The translations under genes and the position numbers were made by a program. Below the pieces are notes generated by a model, which saw only the letters and a list, made by a program, of their open reading frames with translations, did no database searches and was not told where the DNA came from. A stretch of DNA of 64,000 nt from Chroococcidiopsis sp. CCMEE 29 (GTDB taxonomy: Bacteria > Cyanobacteriota > Cyanobacteriia > Cyanobacteriales > Chroococcidiopsidaceae): assembly GCF_023558375.1 (NCBI RefSeq), contig NZ_CP083761.1:2288001-2352000 (forward strand). Reading direction: 5' to 3'. The number at the start of each line of letters is the position of its first letter. The stretch's first letter is position 1. Positions 9,401 to 17,473 of this stretch are shown piece by piece.

Positions 9401-11620
9401 AATAGCCTGGGGGCACGGCTCTACAAGACTGGAGACTTGGCGCGTTATCTGCCCGATGGCAACATCGAGTTCCTTGGTCGTATCGACCACCAAGTCAAAG
9501 TTCGGGGCTTTCGTATTGAGTTGGGAGAAATTGAGGCGGTGTTGACTCAACACCCAGCAGTGCGGGAGGCTGTAGTTTTGGTTTGGGAGAATGAGCCTGG
9601 AAACAAACGCTTAGTAGGCTACGTAGTGCCTAATCAGAAGCAGGGTGGCGCAGGCGCACGAGCAAGGGAGCGCACCGAGCAGGAGAGCGTGGAAGAAGGT
9701 AGATTCCAATTCCCTTCTGCCCCTTTGCTGCGCAGCTTCTTACAGGAAAAGCTACCCGACTATATGGTGCCATCTGCCTTTGTGCAGCTGGAGGCTCTGC
9801 CGCTGACACCCAACGGTAAGGTGGATCGCCGAGTGCTGCCAGCTCCTAAGCAGGTAGATACCGAGTTGGTAAGAACTTCTGTGACTCCCCGCACTCCAAG
9901 CGAGGAGATACTAGCCGGAATTTGGGCTCAGGTTCTCGGTCTTAAGCAGGTGGGCATTCATGACAACTTTTTCGAGTTGGGTGGGCATTCCTTACTGGCA
10001 ACCCAAGTCATTTCCAGACTGCGCAAAACCTGCCAAATAGAGCTACCATTGCGCTGCTTATTTGAGTCGCCGACAGTAGCTGGTTTAGCCCAAAGCCTTG
10101 AGACAGCAATGAGAACCGAGCAGGGATTAAAGGTTCCGCTCATCGAGCCCGTTCCCCGGGACGGAAACTTGCCACTGTCCTTTGCCCAACAGCGACTGTG
10201 GTTTCTCAATCAGTTAGCACCAGGTAGCCCCTTCTACAACCTCCCTGCCGCTGTACAACTCAGAGGTTCGCTCAACCTGGCGATGCTGCAAAGCAGCATA
10301 AACGCAATTGTACAGCGCCACGAATCCTTGCGAACCACCTTTATGACGGTGGATGGGCAACCCTTCCAAGTCATTGCCCCGACTTTAACCTTAACGCTAT
10401 CAGTGGTAGACCTTCAAGACCTGCCTGAGACCGAGCAGCAGCAGCAGGTTCAGCAGCTGGCTACTAAGGAAGCCCAGCGACCCTTCGCACTCGATAAAGG
10501 TCCGTTGTTGCGAGTAACTTTACTGCAACTAAGTGAGCTAGATCATGTGATGCTGTTCACGATGCATCACATCATCTCTGATGGTTGGTCGATGGCGGTA
10601 CTGGTTCAAGAGATAGCGAAACTCTACGAAGCCTTCTGTGCCGGAAACTCCTCACCACTTCCCGAACTGCCTATTCAGTATGCAGACTTCGCTCTCTGGC
10701 AACGGCAGTGGTTGCAGGGAGAGGTATTAGACACCCAGCTTGCCTACTGGAAGCAGCAGCTTGGCAGCAACCTCCCTATCTTGGAATTGCCCACCGACCA
10801 ACCTCGCCCAGCGGTTCAAACTTTCCGGGGGGCAAAGCAACCTTTGGCGTTACCCAAGACTTTATCTGATGCTCTCAAAACCTTGAGCGCTAAGGAAGAG
10901 GTGACGCTATTTATGACACTGCTAGCAGCCTTTAAGACACTGCTGTATTGGTACTCACGTCAGGATGACATTGTTGTAGGTACTGATGTCGCCAATCGCA
11001 ACCACGCTGAAACTGAAGGGTTAATCGGGTTCTTTATCAACCAACTGGTACTACGCACCTACCTTGGAGGAAACCCCACCTTTCGAGAATTGCTGGGACG
11101 GGTGCGCGAAGTAACTTTAGGAGCTTATGCCTACCAAGATCTTCCCTTTGACAAGCTGGTAGAGGTGCTAAATCCGGATCGGGATCTGAGCCGTACGCCA
11201 CTGTTTCAGGTCAAGCTCGTTCTCCAGAATGCCCCAATACCGCCTGTAGAGCTTTCGAGTCTCACCTTAAGTCCTCTACAGGTTGATCGAGGAACAGCAA
11301 CGCTTGACTTGTTGCTGAATGTGGAGGATACAGAGCAAGGAATAATCGGGGTATTGGAGTACAACACAGACTTATTCGACGTTACCAGCATCACCCGAAT
11401 GCTGAGTCATTTTGAAACACTTCTATATACGGTTGTGACACAGCCTCAGGCAAGGCTGAATCAGCTAGTAGAAATTCTTACAGACATGGACAAGCAACAA
11501 CAGCTCATCCAAAAAAGCGAGCGCAAAGAAGCGTATCACCAGAAGTTAAAGAAAGTCCAGCGGAAGGTTATTCATGCCACAACTGAAACCGAGGAGGCAG
11601 GATGGAAAAATCAGGACTAA
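3473..11620 (+). CDS. NRPS, C-A-T-C-A-T-C (Gly-like and Orn-like codes, ends in a lone C domain)
   Basis: Protein of 2715 aa. A short helical leader is followed by C1 (about 45-475, HHIVSDA at His176), A1 (about 510-1000), T1 (LGGDSI, Ser1045), C2 (about 1095-1530, HHAILDG at His1248), A2 (about 1600-2110), T2 (LGGHSL, Ser2173) and C3 (about 2225-2650, HHIISDG at His2365). Nothing adenylating follows C3; the protein ends in a charged helical tail. The A1 code reads DILQLGLIWK, the Gly code. The A2 code reads DVGELCSIDK, nearest to the bacitracin Orn code DVGEIGSIDK. All three C domains keep the catalytic His pair. C3 would therefore condense the chain with the aminoacyl group on the next protein, whose own first domain lacks that motif. 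Two in-frame insertions interrupt the linkers of A2 (listed separately). The start overlaps the previous gene; the stop overlaps the TauD gene by 19 bp. Confidence 0.93.
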   Translation: MSNLAERVAALSPEKRELLLQQLNKNRDASQTRIKPQSRESNAFPLSFAQQRLWFLNQFESDSASYNLPRAVRLTGSLNLAALEQSFNEIIRRHEVLRTTFAYADGQPLQLISPALTLTLPVINLSAWSEAEREAEVRRLSLEESQQPFNLAQGPLLRITLLRLSEEEHVVLLTMHHIVSDAWSTGVLIRELAALYDAFSQGNPSPLPHLPIQYADFADWQRQWLQGEILESQLAYWKQQLGDHLPLPILQLPTDHSRSAIQTFRGATQSFELSPTLSQALKVLSQREGVTLFMTLLAAFKTLLYRYSGQEDILVGSPIANRNRAEIEGLIGFFVNTLVLRTVVSGKLSFKTLLGRVREVALAAYTHQDLPFEKLVEELQPERDLSHTALFQVMFILQNAPMASLELPGLTLRPLDIGSETAKFDLTLYMMDAEQGLLGALEYNTDLFDACTITRMLGHFSTLLEGIVANPEERLSDLPILTEFERHQLLVGFNQHQIQNCNRIKQCIHQLFETQVEQTPDAVAVIFEDQQLTYQELNRRANQLAHYLQKLGVEPEVLVGICVERSLDMVVGLLGILKAGGAYVPLDPAYPKERLAFILQDAQVSVLLTQQLLDFGLELPTVVYLDTEWESIAQHSGDNPIRGAAADNLAYVIYTSGSTGKPKGVQISHGAVINFLKSMRLTLELTDQDILFAVTTITFDIAALELYLPLIVGARVVVASREVATDGVQLLAQLMKSGATTMQATPATWRMLVKAGWCPSNQSLKILCGGEALPQNLAEQLLQRSASLWNLYGPTETTIWSAAYLVRPEDSGVLIGQAIANTQIYVLDECIQPVPIGVAGEMYISGAGLARGYLNRPELTAERFIPNPFSTNSGVRLYKTGDLARYLPNGQLEYLGRIDHQVKIRGFRIELGEIEAVLGQHPKVRETVVLAREDVPGDKRLVAYIVSSQEQTPSVSDLRSWLQEKLPEYMVPAAFVFLQALPLTSNGKVDRRALPAPNTARPDLESNFVAPRTVEQKVLADIWAKVLGIEKVGIYNNFFALGGDSIRSIQVRAYAEEQGLSFSLQQLFQHQTIHALAREISSAEASTSLTQPVQPFSLICDEDRLRLPDGIEDAYPLSMLQAGMLFHSEYNPDAAIYHNVTSFHLQATLDLEKLQIAVQQLAARHLVLRTSFDLSHFSEPLQLVHQVVHIPLQVEDLHHLAVAEQQEAIASWIAAEKSCKFDWTKPPLLRFQIHRRSEQTFQFSFTEHHAILDGWSVASMLTELFEDYLSLVNEAVYPGSPPPITTFRDFVALERNAIASEECRCYWTEKLNNSSLTKLPRWHSFQRIADVQHVCRHQVPISSEVSDLLKQLAQSAGVPLKSVLLATHLRVLSQLSGQSDILTGLVANSRPEEMDGERVLGLFLNTLPFRLKLVGGTWIDLVRQTFEAERELLPFRQYPLAELQKMHGGQPLFETMFNFVHFHVYQGLQEFENIQLLDALSFSKTNFTFEANFSLNLASSQVELVLEWDTSAFCYEQIKAISGYYARTLAAMASQPLGRYELHSFLSPQEQHQLLVEFNQKQIHNCNRSSTQINADEFDPICVQPRPSAFKNSKSQIGQCIHQLFEAQVERSPDAVAVVFQDQQLTYRELNRRANQLGHYLQAIGVGPDVLVGVCVERSLEMVVGLLGILKAGGAYVPLDLAYPKERLAFMLADAQVPVLLTQQRLAMDLPALGAKVICLDADWELIAPENEENPLTQVTAENLVYVIYTSGSTGKSKGVMIQHNSLVNAYLAWEETYQLRAVLTCHLQMASFSFDVFSGDLVRALCSGGKLVLCDRELLLDPQKLYELMLQEKVDCAEFVPAVLRNLIQYLEESEQRLDFMRLLVCGSDSWYMGEYDKFRCLCSLQTRLINSFGLTEASIDSSYFESAAVDLPLDRLVPIGGPFANTQLYILNPHLQPMPIGVTGELYVGGAGLARGYCNRPELTAEKFIPNPFSNSLGARLYKTGDLARYLPDGNIEFLGRIDHQVKVRGFRIELGEIEAVLTQHPAVREAVVLVWENEPGNKRLVGYVVPNQKQGGAGARARERTEQESVEEGRFQFPSAPLLRSFLQEKLPDYMVPSAFVQLEALPLTPNGKVDRRVLPAPKQVDTELVRTSVTPRTPSEEILAGIWAQVLGLKQVGIHDNFFELGGHSLLATQVISRLRKTCQIELPLRCLFESPTVAGLAQSLETAMRTEQGLKVPLIEPVPRDGNLPLSFAQQRLWFLNQLAPGSPFYNLPAAVQLRGSLNLAMLQSSINAIVQRHESLRTTFMTVDGQPFQVIAPTLTLTLSVVDLQDLPETEQQQQVQQLATKEAQRPFALDKGPLLRVTLLQLSELDHVMLFTMHHIISDGWSMAVLVQEIAKLYEAFCAGNSSPLPELPIQYADFALWQRQWLQGEVLDTQLAYWKQQLGSNLPILELPTDQPRPAVQTFRGAKQPLALPKTLSDALKTLSAKEEVTLFMTLLAAFKTLLYWYSRQDDIVVGTDVANRNHAETEGLIGFFINQLVLRTYLGGNPTFRELLGRVREVTLGAYAYQDLPFDKLVEVLNPDRDLSRTPLFQVKLVLQNAPIPPVELSSLTLSPLQVDRGTATLDLLLNVEDTEQGIIGVLEYNTDLFDVTSITRMLSHFETLLYTVVTQPQARLNQLVEILTDMDKQQQLIQKSERKEAYHQKLKKVQRKVIHATTETEEAGWKNQD
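8176..8266. repeat. Intergenic-type repeat inserted in frame in the NRPS (C2-A2 linker)
   Basis: Between the conserved NCNR and QCIHQLF segments of the linker there are about 29 extra residues. The three other NRPS linkers in the window lack them. The DNA has a perfect 12-bp inverted repeat, TAAACGCAGATG at 8190-8201 and CATCTGCGTTTA at 8232-8243, followed by the heptamer-like stretch TTCAAAATCCCAAATT. Both look like intergenic repeat sequence. The reading frame is kept. Confidence 0.75.
9640..9722. repeat. Low-complexity in-frame insertion in adenylation domain A2
   Basis: After VPNQKQ the protein gains about 25 residues, including GGAGARARERTEQESVEEG, before rejoining the conserved [15 protein letters not shown]. 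The other A domains pass through this surface stretch in about eight to ten residues. The DNA is rich in GCGCA/GGAGAGCG steps unlike the flanks. It is probably a tolerated loop insertion in the mobile C-terminal subdomain. Confidence 0.55.
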
Positions 11621-12663
11621 AAAATTCTAGCCTTAGGCAGCAGTTAAGGTCTGTCAGGAAAGCAGTCAGCCTGCCACAAGAGGAATTGATCGAGGCAGAT
11701 GATCTAGGGACTGGGGAAACTCTACCTCTAGTGATCAAGCCAACTGTAGATCAGATCGACCTGGCAGATTGGGCTGAGGGTAACCGGGAATTTATAGAGA
11801 CAAAGTTGCTCAAGCATGGTGCCATACTTTTTCGGGAATTCGACGAATTCAACGTTAGTACAGCGTCAGTATTTGAGCGATTTGGTCTCACCATTTGCCG
11901 AGAACTATTTAATGAAAATGGTGAGCATCCCCGAAAAACGGTCAGCGGTAACGTTTATACGCCAGTCTTTTACCCTGCCGATAGAAAGCTGTTATGGCAT
12001 AACGAAAACTCCTTTAACCATCGTTGGCCGATGAAAATTTTGTTTGGCTGTCGTCAACCGGCGCAGCAGGGAGGAGAGACACCAATTGTTGACAGCCGTA
12101 AAGTTTTTGAGCGAATCGATCCCAAGATTAGGGAGCGATTCATCGAAAAGAAAGTGATGTATCTCCGAAACTACGGGGATGGATTGGGACTGAACTGGGA
12201 AACAGTTTTTCAGACTAAAAATCGCTCAGAAGTAGAAGCTGCTTGCAAACAGGCGGCAATCAACTTTGAATGGAAAGCTGGCAATCGCTTGAGGACTCTT
12301 GCCGTTCGTCCAGCGGTGGTTAAGCATCCTCACAGCGGTGAGATGTCTTGGTTTAATCAGGCGCAACATTGGCACCCGGCTTGCCTAGATCCAAAAACCC
12401 GTGAATCACTGTTGTCATCGTTTCGGAAAGAGGATTTGCCCCGAAATTGCTATTACGGCGATGGCACTACCATTGAAGACTGGGTAATGGCAGAAATCTG
12501 TGAAGTGTATCAGCAGTTAGAAGTAAGTTTCCCTTGGCAGCAAGGGGACGTGTTAATACTGGACAACTTGTTAACCGCTCATGGGCGCAATCCATTTGTT
12601 GGTGAAAGACAGCTGTTAGTAGCAATGGGCGAGATGACAAGTTTTGAAGATATCGGAGATTGA
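11602..12663 (+). CDS. TauD/SyrP-like Fe(II)/2-oxoglutarate-dependent hydroxylase
   Basis: Protein of 353 aa of the TauD/TfdA fold. Candidate iron ligands are His133 and Glu135 in WHNENSFNH (an HxE variant of HxD) and His327 in TAHGRNP; Arg336 is placed to bind 2-oxoglutarate. SyrP-type members hydroxylate amino acids tethered to NRPS carrier domains, most often the beta carbon of Asp. The gene starts inside the end of the upstream NRPS, behind a GAGGAGG ribosome site, and is followed 15 bp later by a C*-A-T-R NRPS with an Asn-like code. It is paralogous to the partial gene at the window start, which precedes the other C* module. The expected role is beta-hydroxylation of the Asx residue on the last module. 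Confidence 0.9.
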   Translation: MEKSGLKNSSLRQQLRSVRKAVSLPQEELIEADDLGTGETLPLVIKPTVDQIDLADWAEGNREFIETKLLKHGAILFREFDEFNVSTASVFERFGLTICRELFNENGEHPRKTVSGNVYTPVFYPADRKLLWHNENSFNHRWPMKILFGCRQPAQQGGETPIVDSRKVFERIDPKIRERFIEKKVMYLRNYGDGLGLNWETVFQTKNRSEVEAACKQAAINFEWKAGNRLRTLAVRPAVVKHPHSGEMSWFNQAQHWHPACLDPKTRESLLSSFRKEDLPRNCYYGDGTTIEDWVMAEICEVYQQLEVSFPWQQGDVLILDNLLTAHGRNPFVGERQLLVAMGEMTSFEDIGD

Positions 12664-12678
12664 AGGTGAGAAGGAACA

Positions 12679-15600
12679 ATGCCAAACCAAATTCAGGGAT
12701 TTCAGCTTTCTCCACAACAAAAGCGTCTTTGGTTGTTACAGCAATATAGCCAATCCTATTGTGCTCAGTGTGCCATTCTTATTGAAGGAACTCTCAAAGT
12801 AGAGGTTTTAAAAGAAGCTCTACAAAAAGTTGTTGCTCGAAATGAGATTCTCCGGACAACCTTTCATCGTCCAAGTGGCATCAAAATACCTATCCAGGTG
12901 ATAGAGCGTGGCATTATAGTATCATTTCAAGAGCATAATCTGGAGAATGGAGATTCTCAAGAATCAGAAATAGAAGCACTTTTTCAAGAGGCAAGAGAGC
13001 GATATTTAGAATTTGAAAAACAGCAATTATTGCATACAGAATTGATAAGCTTTTCACCGCAGAAATATGTTTTACTTGTAAGCTTGCCAGCTCTTTGTGC
13101 GGATCGTGTAACACTGAAGAATCTAGTTTGTGAAATCAGTCAGTGCTACGCCGCCTGCTTGCAGGGTGAGCAACTAGACGACGAACCTCTGCAATATGCC
13201 GACTTGGCTGAATGGCAAAATGAATTACTTGAGGCAGAGCATACGGCAGCAGGCAGAAAGTATTGGCGTCAGCAGGATATTTCTGCTCTTGAGACTTTGA
13301 ACCTGATTGGAGAAAATCAGCCTACTGGGAAACAGAAGTTTGAACCCCGATTTCTCACCTTGCCAATTCAGCCAGATGTGACAGAAAAAATCGCAGCGAC
13401 GCTAGAGAAGTATCAAACTTCAGCTGCTGTATTCTTCCTGACTTGTTGGCAGATCCTGCTCTGGCGGCTCACCGGACAATCGAACGTGATTGTGGGTATA
13501 GCCTGCGATGGACGGAACTTTGAGGAACTCATAGAAGCGTTAGGGCTATTTGCTAAATATTTACCGCTTCCTTGTCACCTAGAAGAAGACTACCCATTTA
13601 GTGAGGTTCTGGCTCAGGTTAAAAAATCTACAGGCGATATCTCTGAATTGCAGGAGAGTTTTACTTGGGAATTAATTGTCGAAACGAACAAGCCGGGAAT
13701 GGAGCTACCCTTTTTCCCATTTTGTTTCGAGTTTGAGGAAGCACTGACCGAGTATTCTGTTGCTGACATATCCTTTTCAATTGTCAAGCAATACACCTGC
13801 ATTGACCGCTTCAAGGTCAAACTCTCCTGCGTGCGTCGGGAGGATTCACTGAGTACCGAATTTCACTATGATGCCCACTTATTTGAGGCAGATGATATCC
13901 AACGCTTAGCCGAACAATTTCATACCTTGTTAGCCAGCGCTGTCAACCATCCAGAAGCGGTAATAAGTGAGTTAGAGATTCTCAGCCCCAAAGAGCGTCA
14001 GCAACTAATCGTCGAATTTAACAATACAAAGACCGACTATCCAATAGGCAAGTGCGTCCACCGCTTGTTTGAGGCTCAGGTAGAGCGGACACCAGATGCC
14101 TTTGCCGTTGTCTTTAAAGAGCAGCAACTAACTTACGCAGAGCTAAACGCCAAAGCTAATCAACTGGCTCACTACTTGCAGCAGTTGGGAATTGGGCCAG
14201 AAGTGTTGGTGGGCATATGTGTAGAGCGATCGCTAGAGATGGTCATCGGCTTATTGGGCATCCTCAAAGCCGGTGGAGCTTATGTGCCAATCGACCCGAC
14301 CTACCCGTCAAAACGCAAAGCCTTTATCCTCAAGGATACCCAGGCACCCCTACTGCTGACCCAGCAGCATCTGGCAGCTGGCTTACCAATAGAGAAAATC
14401 CAATTCATTTGCATCGATACCGATTGGTCAGTTATTGCCCAAGAACGAGCCGAAAACCCAATCAGTCAGACCACTGCTGAAAACCTAGCCTACGTCATCT
14501 ACACCTCCGGCTCTACTGGTAAGCCCAAAGGAACCTTGATTCACCACCGAGGGCTGGTCAACTACCTAAGTTGGTGTACACAGGTGTATGCTGTCGAGCA
14601 AGGAGCAGGAACGCTGGTTCACTCGCCCCTGGGGTTTGACCTGACGATCACGAGTCTGTTTTCGCCCTTACTAGTGGGTCGTCGGGTAGAGCTTCTGCCT
14701 GAAAACCAAGGAATCGAAACCCTTTGCACTGCCCTACGCCATCGCTCCAACTTAAGCCTTGTCAAGATTACACCCGCTCATTTGGAGTTGCTCAGCCAAC
14801 AATTATCGCCTCAAGAGGCAGCTGATCGAACCCGAGCCTTCATTATTGGGGGCGAAAACCTGTCGGCCGAGAGGCTTACCTTTTGGCAAGATTTTGCCCC
14901 CAACACAACGCTGATCAATGAATACGGTCCCACGGAAACCGTAGTTGGCTGCTGCATTTATCAGGTGCCAACTGACCAGCATCATTTAGGGTCAATTCCA
15001 ATTGGTCACCCGATTGCCAACACCCAGCTCTACGTACTAAATCAACACGGGCAGCCAATGCCCATCGGCGTGCCTGGTGAGCTGCATATTGGTGGTTTGG
15101 GACTCGCCCGAGGCTATCTGAACCGACCTGAACTGACTGCTGAAAAGTTTATCCCGAACCCCTTAAGTGATGAGCCAGGGGAGCGCCTTTACAAAACTGG
15201 CGACCTGGTTCGCTATCGGTCAGACGGGACTCTGGAGTACCTTGGGCGTCTCGACGATCAGGTGAAGATTCGGGGCTTCCGGATTGAATTGGGCGAAGTC
15301 GAGGAGGTACTGAGTCAACACTCAGGCGTACGGGAGGCTGTGGTCATAGTCCGCGAGGATGTACTCAACGACAAGCGTCTGGTTGCCTATGTGGTGCCTA
15401 ATCAGGAGCACTCTCCCTCACCCTCTTCGCTGCGAAGCTTCCTTCAGGAGAAGTTGCCCGATTATATGGTTCCATCGGCCTTTGTGTTGCTGAAGACCCT
15501 ACCCCTAACTCCTAACGGCAAGGTGGATCGTCGGGCGTTACCTGCGCCTGGCTCTGAGCGACCTGAGTTGGAAAAAACTTTGGTGGCTCCTCGCACCCAA

Positions 15601-17046
15601 ATTGAGGAAGTACTAGCTGGCATTTGGTCACAGATTCTTAATGTTGAGCAGGTGGGTGTTTATGACAACTTCTTTGATTTGGGAGGACATTCTTTACTAA
15701 CAACTCAGCTGCTTGCCAAAGTCCGAGAAGCTTTCCAGGTGGATGTGTCTTTGCTTAGTCTATTAGAAGTGCCAAATGTGGCAGGCTTGGCTGAGAACAT
15801 CGAGAAAATTCGCTGCTTTGAACCTAAATCTACAGGTAATTCCAAAACTGTTCTAGATTTGGATGCTGAAGCCGTCTTGGACTCCACTATTCACCCTGAT
15901 ACCTTATTAGTGGAGCTTGCCGCTGAGCCGAATTCTATCTTCTTAACTGGCGCAACAGGCTTCTTAGGAGCCTTTTTACTCCATGAATTGCTCCAGCAAA
16001 CTCAAGCCGATATTTATTGCTTAGTCCGTTCTGCCAACGCCGAGGAAGGCAAGAAGCGACTCCAAAGCAGCCTTGAATCTTATTTTCTATGGGATGAATC
16101 TCTCAGCCCTAGGATCATTCCAGTTGCAGGAAATTTATCTGAGCCACTTTTGGGGCTTTCAGATCAGCAGTTTCGAGCGATCGCCACTAAAGTCGATGTT
16201 ATCTATCATAACGGTGCGTGGGTTAATTTTATTTATCCCTACACAGCACTCAAAGCTGCCAATGTTTTGGGAACTCAAGAAATTCTCAGATTGGCAAGCC
16301 AAATTAAATTAAAACCTGTGCATTTCATTTCTACCACCTCGGTTTTCCCTGCTTCTGGAATGAGGGTGGTACGAGAACAAGACAGCCCCACGCAGGGCGC
16401 AGCACTGGATAGTGGCTATACTCAGAGCAAATGGGTTGCCGAAAAGTTAGTCACGATCGCCCATGACCGAGGAATTCCTGTCTCTATTTACAGACCAGGT
16501 CGGATTTCTGGGCATAGCCAAACGGGTGTCTGTAATGCCAATGACTTCCTGTACAAAGCGATCGCGGGCTGTATCCAACTGGGAAGTGCGCCAGATGAAG
16601 ATACTCAACTGAACATAGCTCCTGTAGATTATGTCAGCCGAGCCATTGTTCATCTATCAAGGCAAAAAGAATCGCTTAGAAAAACCTTTCACTTAATCAA
16701 TCCTCGCCCTCTGCATTTGAGTGAGTTAGTCAGTTATATTCATTCACTTGGCTATCCACTTCAGCAAGTTCTCTATGACAACTGGCGAGCTGAGTTACTA
16801 GCGATCGCTGCTCATTCCCCAAACCATGCGATTTATTCGCTTGTGCCCCTTTTTCCGCAAAGGGTTTTTGAAGCAGAAACGCCCAACTCAGCAGTGCCAC
16901 AGTTCGACTGCCAAAATACACTCGCAGGTCTTGCAGGTTCCTCTATTGTCTGTCCACCAGTAGATAACAAGTTGCTGCATACCTACTTCTCCTACCTGAT
17001 TCAAAATGGCTTTTTGGATGCCCCACGATCAATAATTGTCAGCTAA
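12679..17046 (+). CDS. Terminal NRPS C*-A-T-R with degenerate C-like domain, Asn-like code and thioester reductase
   Basis: Protein of 1455 aa. The first about 430 residues are a condensation-like domain paralogous to that of the 223-3480 protein. HHxxxDG is again replaced (LPALCADRV). The A domain (about 455-970) gives the hand-read code DLTKIGEVGK, one residue from the Asn code DLTKLGEVGK. The carrier domain has Ser1005. From about 1085 a Rossmann-type thioester reductase follows, with the NAD(P) motif [12 protein letters not shown] and the YxxxK pair Tyr1247/Lys1251. Such R domains release the peptide as an aldehyde (two electrons) or alcohol (four). There is no TE domain, so release is reductive. 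The next NRPS-related enzyme is a GSAM/MxcL-like aminotransferase, pointing to an aldehyde intermediate. Bond formation is probably done by the C domain ending the 3473-11620 protein. Confidence 0.93.
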   Translation: MPNQIQGFQLSPQQKRLWLLQQYSQSYCAQCAILIEGTLKVEVLKEALQKVVARNEILRTTFHRPSGIKIPIQVIERGIIVSFQEHNLENGDSQESEIEALFQEARERYLEFEKQQLLHTELISFSPQKYVLLVSLPALCADRVTLKNLVCEISQCYAACLQGEQLDDEPLQYADLAEWQNELLEAEHTAAGRKYWRQQDISALETLNLIGENQPTGKQKFEPRFLTLPIQPDVTEKIAATLEKYQTSAAVFFLTCWQILLWRLTGQSNVIVGIACDGRNFEELIEALGLFAKYLPLPCHLEEDYPFSEVLAQVKKSTGDISELQESFTWELIVETNKPGMELPFFPFCFEFEEALTEYSVADISFSIVKQYTCIDRFKVKLSCVRREDSLSTEFHYDAHLFEADDIQRLAEQFHTLLASAVNHPEAVISELEILSPKERQQLIVEFNNTKTDYPIGKCVHRLFEAQVERTPDAFAVVFKEQQLTYAELNAKANQLAHYLQQLGIGPEVLVGICVERSLEMVIGLLGILKAGGAYVPIDPTYPSKRKAFILKDTQAPLLLTQQHLAAGLPIEKIQFICIDTDWSVIAQERAENPISQTTAENLAYVIYTSGSTGKPKGTLIHHRGLVNYLSWCTQVYAVEQGAGTLVHSPLGFDLTITSLFSPLLVGRRVELLPENQGIETLCTALRHRSNLSLVKITPAHLELLSQQLSPQEAADRTRAFIIGGENLSAERLTFWQDFAPNTTLINEYGPTETVVGCCIYQVPTDQHHLGSIPIGHPIANTQLYVLNQHGQPMPIGVPGELHIGGLGLARGYLNRPELTAEKFIPNPLSDEPGERLYKTGDLVRYRSDGTLEYLGRLDDQVKIRGFRIELGEVEEVLSQHSGVREAVVIVREDVLNDKRLVAYVVPNQEHSPSPSSLRSFLQEKLPDYMVPSAFVLLKTLPLTPNGKVDRRALPAPGSERPELEKTLVAPRTQIEEVLAGIWSQILNVEQVGVYDNFFDLGGHSLLTTQLLAKVREAFQVDVSLLSLLEVPNVAGLAENIEKIRCFEPKSTGNSKTVLDLDAEAVLDSTIHPDTLLVELAAEPNSIFLTGATGFLGAFLLHELLQQTQADIYCLVRSANAEEGKKRLQSSLESYFLWDESLSPRIIPVAGNLSEPLLGLSDQQFRAIATKVDVIYHNGAWVNFIYPYTALKAANVLGTQEILRLASQIKLKPVHFISTTSVFPASGMRVVREQDSPTQGAALDSGYTQSKWVAEKLVTIAHDRGIPVSIYRPGRISGHSQTGVCNANDFLYKAIAGCIQLGSAPDEDTQLNIAPVDYVSRAIVHLSRQKESLRKTFHLINPRPLHLSELVSYIHSLGYPLQQVLYDNWRAELLAIAAHSPNHAIYSLVPLFPQRVFEAETPNSAVPQFDCQNTLAGLAGSSIVCPPVDNKLLHTYFSYLIQNGFLDAPRSIIVS

Positions 17047-17077
17047 CAAAACAAAAACTCGAAAAGGCGGAAACGAC

Positions 17078-17296
17078 ATGAATCCAGACGACAAGGAATA
17101 CACCACAACTTACAAAGTGGTCGTGAATCATGAAGAACAGTATTCTATATGGCCTGTTGAACGGGAGAATGCTCTCGGCTGGAGAGATGCAGGCAAGAGC
17201 GGTTCTAAAGAGGAATGCCTAGTCTACATCAAGGAAGTATGGACGGACATGAGGCCACTCAGCCTACGTCAGCAAATGGAACAGTCTGCTCGCTGA
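17078..17296 (+). CDS. MbtH-like NRPS accessory protein
   Basis: A 72-aa protein beginning [17 protein letters not shown]. It has the family core [10 protein letters not shown] and GWRDAG, then the [13 protein letters not shown] tail, including the conserved Trp residues. MbtH proteins bind adenylation domains and help them fold or activate amino acids. I chose ATG 17078 because AAAGGCGG sits just upstream and the family length is about 70 aa; a longer frame from 17036 adds an unconserved leader overlapping the NRPS stop. It lies 31 bp after the terminal NRPS and is part of the same operon. Confidence 0.93.
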   Translation: MNPDDKEYTTTYKVVVNHEEQYSIWPVERENALGWRDAGKSGSKEECLVYIKEVWTDMRPLSLRQQMEQSAR

Positions 17297-17473
17297 TTCT
17301 ACCGCTGTAGTGAGTCGAGTAGATATTGCCACCTTGAATGAAGCTACCAAGCCTTATGCAAATATCCCTCCTTTGCTCTCTTGAAGGAGGGTTGGGGGAA
17401 TCTCCAACCGTTGAAACACTTCAAATTCTGTAAATACTGCGTAAGTTCTAACTACGACAAGGAAACATCACTG

